A stretch of 21,771 nucleotides of DNA, from contig CBDHDN010000040.1 in assembly GCA_965261585.1 (NCBI GenBank), forward strand, positions 1-21,771, read 5' to 3'. Below the pieces are notes generated by a model. It had not been told where the DNA came from and did no database searches. It saw only the letters and a program-made list of their open reading frames with translations. Shown here piece by piece: positions 7,554 to 16,104 of the stretch; position 1 is the first letter of the stretch; every line of letters starts with the position of its first letter. The stretch comes from CBDHDN01 sp965261585 (GTDB taxonomy: Bacteria; Pseudomonadota; Alphaproteobacteria; UBA6615). The position numbers were made by a program, and so were the translations under genes.

Positions 7554-8045
7554 CTACAGCGTGCCCTCCTGGGCGCGGCGTTGCAGGCGGTCGAGGGCGC
7601 GGACGGCGGCGCGCTGGCCCCAGGCCTGGCCGACCGCGAGGCCCTCCTGGGTCATCCGCGGCATCGCCTCGGCCATCTTCCGGCCGGCCGGGCTTTTCCA
7701 GAACCTGACGAGGGCCTTCACGTCGGCCTCGCTGAAGTGACGCCCATACATGTCGGCCAGCTCGTCCAACAGCTCCGGCGTCGTCGCCTGGAGCTCGCGG
7801 GTGATCTCCTGCTCGAAGGATTCCATCACGGCCGGTGGCGCGCCGGAGAAGGACCGCCGCAGCATGCCCAGGAGCGGCGGCAACAAGGTCCGGACCATCT
7901 CGGTCGTCGCCTCGGCGGTGCCCGAGATCTCCAGCAGCTGTTCGATCTGGGCGCGCTTGGCAGCGGCGTCGGCCCGGGCCGGGGCCTCGGCGAGTACGCT
8001 GCCGAGCAGCAGGACGGCGACGGTGGCTTTCGCGTAGCGCAACAT
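7554..8045 (-). CDS. DUF2059 domain protein, exported
   Basis: A 163-residue protein beginning with a cleavable signal peptide: positive MLRYAK, a hydrophobic core VAVLLLGSVLA, and a likely cut after EAPARA at about residue 25. The mature part is helical and matches the DUF2059 family, in particular the segment FSEADVKALVRFWKSPAGRKM, which is the most conserved part of that family. It should act in the periplasm; the function of the family is unknown. It is the first gene of a minus-strand run with GST and the ferredoxin-like gene and is divergent from alkA (111 bp between starts). Confidence 0.88.
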   Translation of the reverse strand: MLRYAKATVAVLLLGSVLAEAPARADAAAKRAQIEQLLEISGTAEATTEMVRTLLPPLLGMLRRSFSGAPPAVMESFEQEITRELQATTPELLDELADMYGRHFSEADVKALVRFWKSPAGRKMAEAMPRMTQEGLAVGQAWGQRAAVRALDRLQRRAQEGTL

Positions 8046-8156
8046 GGCGGGCCTCGCACACGCATAAGGGGGCGCGCGCGGCAGCCTAGGCCGGTGGTGC
8101 TAATGGAACCTTCACGCATTCCTGCGGTCGGCCGGCGACTGTGTAGACTGCGCGCC

Positions 8157-9083
8157 ATGACCGGGCCGTACACGACAAACGATGCGCACGTACTCGTCCT
8201 CGACTATGTGCCGCCCTACGATTGGCCGGCGATCCGCGGCTTTTTCGCGACGCGGGCGATCCCGGGGGTCGAGTGGTGCGACGATACGGCCTACCACCGA
8301 ACGATCGTGCTGGCCGGTCTGCCGGGCCTCCTGCGGGTCCGTCACGATGCCCCGCGCCGCGCCCTCGTTGCCGAGGTCTGGACCGCGCGCGTCGGGTCGC
8401 TGCTGCCGGTCGCCGAGCGGATCCGCACGATGTTCGATCTGCACGCCACGCCGTCGGCGGTGCACGCCGTGCTCGGTGCCGATCCCCCTTTGAGGACCCT
8501 GGTGGCGGCGGCTCCGGGGCTGCGCGTCCCGGGCTGCTGGGATCCGTTCGAGCTGGCGGTGCGCGCCATCCTCGGGCAGCAAGTGACGGTCGCCGCGGCA
8601 CGCACGCTGGCGATGCGCCTGCTCGAACGCTAGGGCACGCGTCCCGGCTGGGATGGCGCCGGCCGGGATGGCGAGGCGCCGGTCCGGCACTGCATCCTGT
8701 TCCCGGCCGCGGACGCGTTGGCGGATGCCGCGATCGAAGCGATCGGCATGCCGCGCCGGCGCGCCCAGACGATCCGTACCCTGGCGGCGGCGGTGGCGCG
8801 GGGCGATATCCGGTTCGAGGCCGCGACCGACTGGGCGATGCTGCGCGAGGCGCTGTTGCGAATCCCGGGCATCGGCGCGTGGACCGTGGGCTATCTGCAG
8901 CTGCGTGCGCTCAAGGACCCCGACGCCTTCCCCAAGGGCGACATCGCGCTGTTGCGCGCCGCGCAGCGCCTGGCCATCGCCGACACCCCGGCACAGCTGC
9001 ACCGTGCGGCCGAGGCCTGGCGGCCGTGGCGGGCGTACGCCGTGCTGCACCTGTGGCGCAGTCTGGCCGGCACCGCGGCCTGA
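8157..9083 (+). pseudogene. alkA: AlkA-type DNA-3-methyladenine glycosylase, interrupted by an in-frame amber codon
   Basis: Base-excision repair glycosylase that removes alkylated purines. The N-terminal AlkA domain (PPYDWPAIRGFFATRAIPGV) is followed by the HhH-GPD fold: CWDPFELAVRAILGQQVTVAAA at about 127-146, the helix-hairpin-helix RIPGIGAWTVGYLQLR near 235-250, and the catalytic Asp262 in FPKGDIALLRA. Codon 159 (8631-8633) is TAG, after LAMRLLER; reading straight through it in the same frame continues GTRPGWDG and the rest of the domain to the stop at 9083. Related proteins usually have an aromatic residue there, so a TAC/TAT to TAG change or base-call error fits. If real, the catalytic Asp is lost. 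Full length would be 308 residues. Confidence 0.85.
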
Positions 9084-9140
9084 GCCGGGCGGGCGACAAA
9101 ATCGCGCCGGATCTGTGGGTTTTGTGGTAACGGATCGCCC

Positions 9141-9924
9141 ATGTGGCCGGACGTCATCGATCTGCGCGACTTCTACGATTCAAGCCTGGGCCATGTCGCC
9201 CGTCGCATGATCCGGCGGCGGGTGCGCGAGATGTGGCCCGACGCCACCGGCATGAACGTGCTGGGCCTCGGCTACGCGACGCCGTATTTGCGGCTGTTCC
9301 GCGAAGAGGCGGCGCGCGTGCTGGCCATCATGCCGGCGCGCATGGGCGTGCTGGTGTTGGCCACCCGAAGGGCCCAACGTCACCGCCATCGCCCACGAGG
9401 CCGAGGTGCCGCTGCCGGATTTGTCGATGGATCGGATCCTGTTGGTGCACGGCCTGGAGTGTACCGAGCAGCTGCGGCCGCTGCTGCGCGATGTCTGGCG
9501 GGTGATGGCCGATGGCGGCCGCCTGATGGTCGTCGTCCCGAACCGCCGCGGCGTCTGGGCGCGCGCCGACCACACGCCGTTCGGCCATGGCCTGCCCTAC
9601 TCGTTGAACCAGCTGCACCGCATCCTGCGCGACCACATGTTCACGCCGATCCGGGCGGCGCGGGCACTTTACATGCCGCCGAGCCGGCGCCGCTTTCTGC
9701 TGACCTCGGCGCCGGCGCTGGAACAGATCGGCCGCCGCTGGTTCCAGCCGCTGGCCGGCGTTGCCATCGTCGAGGCCGGCAAGCAGATCTATGCGGCGAC
9801 GCCGGTACCTGCGGCCCGCCGACGGCGCGTCTATCTGCCGGTCGGCGCGACGACACGCCGTGCCGGCGCGCCGGTCAGCTACGGGACAGCAGAAACACGG
9901 CCTGTTCGGCCGTCAGATTCGTAA
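9141..9924 (+). pseudogene. Class I SAM-dependent methyltransferase, frameshifted
   Basis: A putative cytoplasmic methyltransferase; substrate unknown. The first part has DVIDLRDFYDSSLGHVARRM and motif I-like MNVLGLGYATPYL. The second part, one frame over, has LPLPDLSMDRILLVHGLECT (written from 9403) and the motif GGRLMVVVPNRRGVWAR, then KQIYAATPVP. The frames join at 9351-9357: reading ATG GGC GTG CTG with one base dropped gives MGVL-x-WPPEGPNVTAIA, which matches this alphaproteobacterial family. Repaired length is about 260 residues. It begins 57 bp after alkA and its end overlaps the end of convergent metW by 50 bp. A +1 insertion is the simplest cause. Confidence 0.8.
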
Positions 9925-10502
9925 GCGCGTCCGGTGTCTTGAAGTTGCGCGCCCGGTTCGGCAACCGAACGGCGATGGCCTGCTCGATGCTGATCCCCAT
10001 CTGCTGGCACAGATCGGCAAAATCACAGAGTGTGCACATGCGGATGTTCGGCGTCTCGTGCCATGTGCCGGGCAGGCTGCGGGTGACCGGCGCCCGGCCG
10101 CTGCACAGCAGCGACCAGCGCACCCGCCAATGGCCGAAATTCGGAAAGCTGACGACGCCGCGCGCGCCGATGCGCAACAGCTGCTCCAGCACGCCCTTGA
10201 TGTCGCGGATCGCCGGCAACGTCTGCGACAGTATGACGTAGTCGAAGCTGTCCGATGGATAGTCCTTCAGGTCCGTCTCGGCATCGCCCTGGACGACCGA
10301 CAGGCCGTGGCTGACGCAGGCGTTGACGCCCTCCTGGCTCAACTCGATGCCCGCGGCCGTCGACGTCCTTCTGGCGCACCAGATGAGCGAGCAGGGCGCC
10401 GTCGTCGCAGCCGACGTCGAGCACACGGGCGCCGGGCCGGATCATGTCGGCGATGAGGAGGAGGTCGGCCCGGATGGAGCTGGCTTTGGCCGGCCCGCTC
10501 AT
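9875..10502 (-). pseudogene. metW: Methionine biosynthesis protein MetW, frameshifted
   Basis: MetW is a methyltransferase-fold protein that works with MetX in homoserine acylation in many Proteobacteria. The N-terminal segment MSGPAKASSIRADLLLIADM and motif I (VLDVGCDDGALLAHLV) lie in one frame; IELSQEGVNACVSHGLSVVQ onward lies in another. The join is at a run of three G on the minus strand (10350-10352): with two G, DVDGRG reads directly into IELSQEG. Repaired length is 208 residues, normal for MetW. Its ATG overlaps the metX TGA (ATGA, 10499-10502), so the two are translationally coupled. The extra G could be a homopolymer error. Confidence 0.87.
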
Positions 10503-11705
10503 CGCGTCTTGAGTCCGCGCTGCTCGGCGGCACCGGACAGGAAACCGGACAGCGTCCGGAAGAACTCGGGCTCGTCGAGCAGAAACGCGTCATGGCCCGC
10601 GTCGGTCTCGATCTCGACGAAACTGACGCTGGCCGCGACGGCGTTTAGGGCGTGTACGAGCGCGCGCGCCTCGGCCGTCGGAAAACAGCCAGTCCGAGGT
10701 AAAGCTGAACAGGCAGAAGCGCACGGGTGTGCCCGTGAACACCCGGGCCAGCACGCCGTCGCCATGCTCCGCGGCGAGGTCGAAGTAGTCCATCGCGCGG
10801 GTGATGTAGAGGTATGAGTTGGCGTCGAAGCGGTCGACGAAACTGCTGCCCTGATGGCGCAGATAGCTCTCGACCTGGAAGTCCGCGTCGAAGCCATACG
10901 ACACGGCGGCCCGGTTTTGCAGCTCGCGGCCGAACTTCCGGTGCAGTGCCGGCTCCGACAAATACGTGATGTGCGCCGACATCCGGGCGACCGCCAGGCC
11001 ACGTTCGGGCCGCTTGCCATGGCGGTAGTAATCGCCGCCACACCAGTCGGGGTCGGCCATGATCGCCTGCCGGCCGACCTCGTTGAAGGCGATGTTCTGG
11101 GCCGTGTGGCGGGCCGAGCCGGCGACCGGCATCGCGGTGAACACGCGCTCGGGATAGCGGGCCGCCCACTCCAGCGCCTGCATCGCGCCCATCGAGCCGC
11201 CGGTCACGCAGAACAGCTTATCGATGCCCAGCTGGTCGATCAGCAACCGCTGCGCCCGCACCATGTCGGCGACGGTGATGACCGGGAAGCGCAGGCCATA
11301 GGGCTCCTGGGTCGCCGGGTCGAGCTCCTTCGGCCCGGCCGTGCCCATGCAGCCGCCCAGCACGTTGGCGCAGATGGTGAAATACCGGTCGGTGTCGAGC
11401 GGTCGCCCCGGACCGATGACCTCGTGCCACCAGCCCGGCTTGCCGGTGAGGGGGTGCGGTTCGGCGGCGAACTGGTCGCCGGTCAAGGCATGGCAGACCA
11501 GGATGGCGTTCGATTTGTCGGCATTGAGCGTGCCGTAGGTCTGGTAGGCGACGGTGAACGGACCCAGCGCGGCGCCGGAGGCCAGGCGCAACGGTTCGTC
11601 CCGGCCAAGCACGATGTGATGCCCGGGCAGCCCTTCTGTCGCCGGCCGAACCGAGCGCGGCTCCTCAGCGGCGGCCAAACTCTCGCGTCCCGGGGTCGTC
11701 GACAT
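10499..11705 (-). pseudogene. metX: Homoserine O-acyltransferase (MetX), frameshifted near the C terminus
   Basis: Transfers an acyl group from acyl-CoA to L-homoserine, committing it to methionine. The alpha/beta-hydrolase signature GGSMGAMQALEW places the nucleophile at Ser171; the catalytic Asp is in FSFTSDWLF and the His in GHDAFLLD. The last part is in another frame: a run of four T on the minus strand (10682-10685) reads SDWLFSDGRG, while three T give SDWLFPTAEARALVHALNAV and continue to the normal end. Uncorrected, the protein (stop 10590) lacks the catalytic His. Repaired length is about 401 residues from ATG 11705; in-frame ATGs at 11729 and 11744 are possible and none has a well-spaced ribosome binding site. 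metW follows with an ATGA overlap. Confidence 0.88.
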
Positions 11706-11744
11706 CTCCCTGACCGTTGGCGGCGCCATCCTGTCGGGCGGCAT

Positions 11745-11758
11745 AGCAAGTACTTGCT
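11745..11758. promoter_or_regulatory. Perfect 14-bp palindrome upstream of metX
   Basis: AGCAAGTACTTGCT is a perfect palindrome 40 bp before the preferred metX start (and touching the alternative ATG at 11744). It looks like a site for a dimeric repressor, perhaps a methionine-pathway regulator; no family can be named from the sequence. Confidence 0.5.
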
Positions 11759-11797
11759 TTCATTAGAGACTGAGTCACCGAGCGGCCGGCCCGCATA

Positions 11798-11842
11798 CTT
11801 CGACAAGCTCAGCATGAGGGCCTCACCCTGAGCTTGTCGAAG
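11798..11842 (-). repeat. REP-like intergenic hairpin repeat, copy 1
   Basis: Arms CTTCGACAAGCTCAG and CTGAGCTTGTCGAAG are a perfect 15-bp inverted repeat; the 15-nt centre holds TGAGG/CCTCA and is itself nearly palindromic. Read on the minus strand it aligns with 16105-16148. Elements of the form CCTTCGACAxGCTCAGG are widespread between genes in GC-rich alphaproteobacteria and others. It lies in the metX leader, between metX and the chorismate mutase gene. Confidence 0.85.
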
Positions 11843-11879
11843 GGTGGGGGCCGTCGCACGCCTCTACGATAGTGGGCAC

Positions 11880-11908
11880 TAGCTAGGGTTCGTGCAGAAA
11901 ACTGTCAA
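11880..11908 (-). promoter_or_regulatory. Candidate metX promoter
   Basis: On the minus strand a perfect -35 hexamer TTGACA (11903-11908) is followed after exactly 17 nt by TAGCTA (11880-11885), a weak -10. Transcription would start near 11873 and run through the REP-like hairpin into metX. The -10 is poor, so this is tentative. Confidence 0.3.
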
Positions 11909-11977
11909 CGTTTTCTTTGCCTTTGCCGGGCCGGCCGATTATGACTATGCGCCCTTTGCCCACGATGGTGTTTTGTC

Positions 11978-12841
11978 ATGGCTGGCGCGCCCGGGAGCCT
12001 TGAGGGGCTCCGCCGCGAGATTGATATTATTGACGACCAGATGCATGATTTGCTGGTCGGTCGGGCCGAGGTCGTGCAGCGCATTCGCGAGGCAAAGGGC
12101 GCCGGCAGCGCGGCCTATCGGCCGGGCCGCGAGGCGCAGCTGCTGCGCCGGTTGGTGCAGCGCCCGTCTGGGCCGCTGTCGAAAGCCGTCGTCGTCCAGC
12201 TGTGGCGCGAGCTGCTTGGCGCGACGACGCGGCTGCAGGGCAATTTCATCGTCGCCGTCTACGACCGCGAGGACCGGCCGCACTGCCGCGACCTTGCCCG
12301 CGACCAGTACGGACGCGAGACGCCGCTGACCCCGTTCACGTCGCCGGTGCAGGTCCTCAACGCCGTGCGCAAGCGCGAGGCGCACGCCGGCGTCCTGCCG
12401 CTGCCGCAGGAGGACGACGTCGAGCCGTGGTGGCCGTGGCTCGTGACATTGGGTCGCAGCGGCCCGCGTGTTGTCGCGCGCCTGCCGTTCGCCGAGCCGA
12501 GCCGGAGCGATGGCAGTGGGCGGGCCCTGGTGCTGGCCATGCAGGACGCCGAGCCGTCGGGTCAGGACCGCACCTTGTTTCTGCTGGAAACCGGCGAGCA
12601 CGGTAGCCGCGCCCGACTGCACGACGCCATCAGCGCCGTCGGGCTGAGTGTCGACCTCCATCTCAGCTGGGACGAGCGGGATGGCCGGACCGGCCGCCTG
12701 CACCTGATCGATCTCGACGGGTTCCTGCCCGAGGACGATCCCCGCATCCCGGAGATCGGCACCCACCTTGGCACACCGCTTGCCAACGTGCTCTACGTCG
12801 GCGCCTATGCCGTGCCGCTGGCCCGCGAGGCGCTGAGCTGA
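11978..12841 (+). CDS. Chorismate mutase (AroQ) with degenerate prephenate dehydratase and ACT-like regions
   Basis: Converts chorismate to prephenate. The AroQ helical domain covers about residues 8-88, with active-site candidates Arg12/13, Arg29, Lys40, Arg48, Arg51 and Glu52 as in E. coli P-protein. The remaining 200 residues have no annotated function that I recognise, but their layout echoes P-protein: residues 105-147 (QYGRETPLTPFTSPVQVLNA, then AHAGVLPLPQED) resemble the periplasmic-binding-like lobe of prephenate dehydratase without its TRF or PIENS motifs, and residues 198-280 (TLFLLETGEH, HLIDLDGFL, VLYVGAYA) resemble an ACT domain. So it may be a mutase with a regulatory tail. hisC starts 39 bp downstream and tyrC overlaps hisC, forming an aromatic operon. 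ATG 11978 lacks a clear ribosome binding site. Confidence 0.82.
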   Translation: MAGAPGSLEGLRREIDIIDDQMHDLLVGRAEVVQRIREAKGAGSAAYRPGREAQLLRRLVQRPSGPLSKAVVVQLWRELLGATTRLQGNFIVAVYDREDRPHCRDLARDQYGRETPLTPFTSPVQVLNAVRKREAHAGVLPLPQEDDVEPWWPWLVTLGRSGPRVVARLPFAEPSRSDGSGRALVLAMQDAEPSGQDRTLFLLETGEHGSRARLHDAISAVGLSVDLHLSWDERDGRTGRLHLIDLDGFLPEDDPRIPEIGTHLGTPLANVLYVGAYAVPLAREALS

Positions 12842-12880
12842 GCGCGCGTTGCGGCTCGGCGTAGCAAGGGAGGCGATGGC

Positions 12881-13978
12881 GTGGCCGGTCCACAGCCCAA
12901 GGCGGGCATCATCGACATAGCGCGCTATGTCGGCGGCGAGGCGAGCGTGCCCGGCGTCGAGCGCATCATCAAGCTGGCGTCGAACGAAAGCCCGCTTGGC
13001 CCCAGTCCGCGGGCCATGGCGGCCTACCGCGACCTGGCTGCCGACCTGCATCGCTACCCCGACGGCAGCGCCGCCGGACTGCGCGCGGCGCTGGCGCGAC
13101 AGCACGGGCTCGACGCCGAGCGTATCGTCTGCGGCAACGGCTCGGACGAGCTGCTGAGCCTGATCGGCCGCGCTTATGTCGGGCCGGGCGACGAGGTCCT
13201 GTGCAGCCGCCATGGCTTTCTGATGTACCCGATCGTCGCCCGTGCCGAGGGCGCGAGCCTGGTGATGGCGCCGGAGACCGACCTGACGGCCGACGTCGAC
13301 GCCCTGCTGGCGCGGGTCAGCGAGCGCACCCGGCTGGTGTTCATCGCCAATCCCAACAATCCGACCGGCACGTTCCTGTCGCACGACGCGCTGGCGCGGC
13401 TCCATGCCGGCCTGCCGGCCGACGTGATCCTGGTGATCGATTCCGCCTATGCCGAGTACGTCGCCCGCAACGACTACGACCCCGGCACCGCGTTGGCCGC
13501 GGCGCACGGCAATGTCGTCATGACGCGCACCTTCTCGAAAATCTATGGGCTGGCCGCGCTGCGCGTCGGTTGGGCCTATTGCCCACCGGACGTGGCCGAC
13601 GTGCTCAACCGGATCCGGGGGCCGTTCAACGTCAGCAGCGCCGCCCTGGCGGCGGCAGCGGCGGCGCTGGCCGACACGGCCCACACCGACCGGGCGCGCA
13701 CGAACAACGACATCGTGCTGCCCTGGTTCGCCGAGCAGTGCCGCGGGCTCGGTCTCGAGGTGAACCCGTCGGTCGGCAATTTTGTCATCGTCCGGTTTCC
13801 GTCCACGGCCGGCCGCGCCGCCGCCGCGGCGTATAACTACCTGTGCGCGCGCGGTATCATCGGCCGCCGCATCGGCGCCTATGGGCTGGCCGAGTGGCTG
13901 CGCTTCACGATTGGCCGCGAAGACGAGATGCAGACCGTCGTCGATGCGATCGCCGCGTTTCTTGGCACCGACGCATGA
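12881..13978 (+). CDS. hisC: Histidinol-phosphate / aromatic aminotransferase HisC
   Basis: A 365-residue PLP-dependent class II aminotransferase. SNES at 34-37, NPNNPTG at 157-163, Asp187 (VIDSAYAEY) for the pyridine nitrogen, Lys220 in RTFSKIYGLAALRVGW for the Schiff base, and the C-terminal RFTIG arginine are all present. It starts with GTG at 12881, supported by AAGGGAGG at 12866-12873, 7 nt upstream; the nearby ATG at 12876 is out of frame. Lying between chorismate mutase and tyrC, it most likely transaminates 4-hydroxyphenylpyruvate or prephenate, with histidinol phosphate as an alternative substrate. Its TGA overlaps the tyrC ATG (ATGA at 13975-13978), so the two are coupled. Confidence 0.93.
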   Translation: MAGPQPKAGIIDIARYVGGEASVPGVERIIKLASNESPLGPSPRAMAAYRDLAADLHRYPDGSAAGLRAALARQHGLDAERIVCGNGSDELLSLIGRAYVGPGDEVLCSRHGFLMYPIVARAEGASLVMAPETDLTADVDALLARVSERTRLVFIANPNNPTGTFLSHDALARLHAGLPADVILVIDSAYAEYVARNDYDPGTALAAAHGNVVMTRTFSKIYGLAALRVGWAYCPPDVADVLNRIRGPFNVSSAALAAAAAALADTAHTDRARTNNDIVLPWFAEQCRGLGLEVNPSVGNFVIVRFPSTAGRAAAAAYNYLCARGIIGRRIGAYGLAEWLRFTIGREDEMQTVVDAIAAFLGTDA

Positions 13979-15045
13979 GCGCCAAGCCGATCTTCGAGAC
14001 GGTGGCGCTGATCGGCCTCGGCCTGGTCGGCGCATCGCTGGCGCGTGTTATCCGCCGCAACGGCCTGGCCCGCCGGGTCGTCGGCTGCGACGCCAACGCC
14101 GAGGCGCGTGCCGTGGTTGAACGGCTGGCGATCGTCGACGCGGTACACGGCGATGCCGCCGCCGCCGTGGCCGGCGCCGATTTGGTCGTGCTGTGCACGC
14201 CGATCGGCGCCTTCGGCGATATCGCCCGCGCCATCGGCCCGTCGCTGACGCCGGGGACGATCGTCAGCGACGTCGGCTCGGTCAAGCAGCTGGTCTTCGA
14301 CGACGTGGCGCCACATCTGCCCGCCGGCGTCCACTTGGTGCCCGGCCATCCGGTGGCCGGTACCGAGCATTCCGGCCCAGAAGCCGGGTTCGCCGATCTG
14401 TTCCAGGATCGGTGGTGCATTCTGACGCCGGCGCGCGACTGTGACGCCGATGCGTTGGCGCGGGTCTCGTCACTGTGGCAGCGGGCCGGCTCGACCCTGG
14501 AGGTGATGGACGCGATGCACCATGACCGGGTGCTCGCCGTCACCAGCCATTTGCCCCATCTGATCGCCTACTCGATCGTTCACACCGCGGCGGAGCTGGA
14601 GGGGCAGCTGGCGTCGGTGCCGCGGGCCGACGACCGCGTGACGACGGCGGAGGTGATCAAGTTTTCCGCCGGCGGCTTTCGCGATTTCACCCGCATCGCC
14701 GGCTCGAACCCGGTCATGTGGCGCGATGTCTTTCTGCGCAATCGCGAGCCGGTGCTGGAGATGCTGGGCCGCTTCACCGAGGACCTGACCGCCCTGCAGA
14801 AGGCGATCCGCTGGGGCGAGGGCGAGCAGCTCGAGCAGATGTTCACCCACACCCGGGCGATCAGACTGGGTGTCGTCGAGGCCGGTCAGGCCGGCCTCTT
14901 CGATCCGCGCGAGCCGACCGAGGCTACGGCCACGCCAGACGCGGCAGGGTCACGAGCCGCACCGGACCCAGCGACAGCTGCCGATCCTGGATCGTCACCG
15001 GCACCTGCAGCTCGGGCACGCCGCCGCCGTCCGGAACGCGGCTGA
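13975..15045 (+). CDS. tyrC: Prephenate/arogenate dehydrogenase (TyrC/TyrA)
   Basis: NAD(P)-dependent oxidative decarboxylation of prephenate or arogenate toward tyrosine. The Rossmann motif GLGLVGASL is at residues 14-22. The catalytic region LVPGHPVAGTEHSGPEAG is at about 121-138, with His125 the likely catalytic residue, and VTSHLPHLIAYS follows at about 189. The start overlaps the hisC stop. The conserved protein seems to end near LGVVEAGQAGLFDP; the last 55 or so residues are a low-complexity Ala/Pro/Arg tail. The final 122 bp (14924-15045) overlap the antisense DUF2125 gene, so the tail is probably run-on coding sequence rather than a functional domain. At 356 residues it is longer than the typical 290-310. 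Confidence 0.9.
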   Translation: MSAKPIFETVALIGLGLVGASLARVIRRNGLARRVVGCDANAEARAVVERLAIVDAVHGDAAAAVAGADLVVLCTPIGAFGDIARAIGPSLTPGTIVSDVGSVKQLVFDDVAPHLPAGVHLVPGHPVAGTEHSGPEAGFADLFQDRWCILTPARDCDADALARVSSLWQRAGSTLEVMDAMHHDRVLAVTSHLPHLIAYSIVHTAAELEGQLASVPRADDRVTTAEVIKFSAGGFRDFTRIAGSNPVMWRDVFLRNREPVLEMLGRFTEDLTALQKAIRWGEGEQLEQMFTHTRAIRLGVVEAGQAGLFDPREPTEATATPDAAGSRAAPDPATAADPGSSPAPAARARRRRPERG

Positions 15046-15967
15046 AGGCCACGACCGCCAGCCGCGTGATCGCGGCAGTGCGCCCGTCGATCAGGGCGGC
15101 CAGCTCCATCGCGTCGATCGCGTCGGTCAGGCCCTGAACCCGGGCGACCAGGGCCGCGACGGGCTGCAGGTCGGCATCGAGCGCCAGCGTGCCGTCGGCG
15201 ACGGCGCGCAGCGGCCCCCAGATCAGCTCCAGCCGCTGCAGCTCGAGGGTGCCACCGTCGGCGCGCCAGGCCTCCAGGGCCTGGGCCGGCGGAGCCTTGG
15301 GCAGCACGCCGCGCAGCTCGCCGGCGGCGCCGATCAGCTCGACCGTCTGGCCGAACGGCCCGGTCGGGATCACCGGCAGGACCACGCCGTCGAAACGCGC
15401 CATCGCGATCAGGCTGACGGCCAGGGCCGCGGCCGGCCGGCCAGCGGACGGCGGCCGCTCGATCGCGATCTCGCCGTGCGCCGCCCGCAGCTCGAACGGC
15501 TCGTCGACGATGCTGAACTGCAGGTCCTGGGCCCGACCGGCCAGCGCCGCCAACAGGCCGGCGCCGTCGAGCCGCACCCGGGCACCGGCGGCCGTCGTGG
15601 CGATGACCAGGCGCCGCGGCCGGCCGTCGAGCAGCAAATCGACGCGATGCAGGCCGCCGGCGGCGAGGCCGAACTCGTCGAGCTTCAGGGGAAACACGTC
15701 GAGCGCCAGCGGCGGCGGCGACCACGACCACGGCAGCGGACCGTCGGTGCGGCCGATCTTGGCGCCATCGATGTGGCTCGTCAGGCGCCACGGCGGGCCG
15801 CTCACATCGAGCGCCTGCCAGGTGACGTCGGTGCCGCCGGCGCGCTGCTGCTGGGCCCACTGCTCGACCGCGGTCCGGACGCTGGCGGTCAGCCACAGCC
15901 AGGCCCCGAACGTGGCGCCGGCCAGGACGATCGGCAGCGCGACGACGATGGCCAACAGGCGGCGCAT
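14924..15967 (-). CDS. DUF2125 domain protein, membrane-anchored
   Basis: A 347-residue protein starting MRRLLAIVVALPIVLAGATF, a signal anchor or signal peptide, followed by a beta-rich body with the DUF2125 features DVTWQALDVSGPPWRLTSHI and PLPWSWSPPPLALDVFPLKL. It should face the periplasm; the family has no established function. I start at 15967, directly before the hydrophobic segment. The longer reading frame up to 16132 is translation of a REP-like repeat (HPEPVEGRG) and is not convincing. It converges with tyrC and overlaps its 3' end by 122 bp. It is divergent from the ChaC gene. Confidence 0.85.
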   Translation of the reverse strand: MRRLLAIVVALPIVLAGATFGAWLWLTASVRTAVEQWAQQQRAGGTDVTWQALDVSGPPWRLTSHIDGAKIGRTDGPLPWSWSPPPLALDVFPLKLDEFGLAAGGLHRVDLLLDGRPRRLVIATTAAGARVRLDGAGLLAALAGRAQDLQFSIVDEPFELRAAHGEIAIERPPSAGRPAAALAVSLIAMARFDGVVLPVIPTGPFGQTVELIGAAGELRGVLPKAPPAQALEAWRADGGTLELQRLELIWGPLRAVADGTLALDADLQPVAALVARVQGLTDAIDAMELAALIDGRTAAITRLAVVAFSRVPDGGGVPELQVPVTIQDRQLSLGPVRLVTLPRLAWP

Positions 15968-16104
15968 AAGCAACCCGGCGGTGATTTTGCGTGAGGCGGC
16001 CGTTATAGTCGCGTGGCCCCTCGTTTTCCACCGGCGTTGGCAGCGCCGGTCCCATCGAATATGCCTAGGCCCAGGTATCGTAGGAGCGTGTGACGGGCCT
16101 CGCC

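Noticed and set aside
6459..8633. 724-codon open frame on the plus strand
   Set aside because: Only the part from 8157 (AlkA) is real; the upstream part is antisense to the ferredoxin, GST and DUF2059 genes.
11700..11900. SAM-II riboswitch upstream of metX
   Set aside because: Expected in some alphaproteobacteria, but the region is occupied by a REP-like hairpin and a palindrome, and I cannot see the pseudoknot pattern.
11945..14035. 696-codon open frame on the minus strand
   Set aside because: Antisense to the chorismate mutase and hisC genes, which show clear catalytic motifs; no recognisable domain.
14870..15994. 374-codon open frame on the plus strand
   Set aside because: Gln/Arg-rich shadow of DUF2125, which has a signal segment and family sequence on the other strand.
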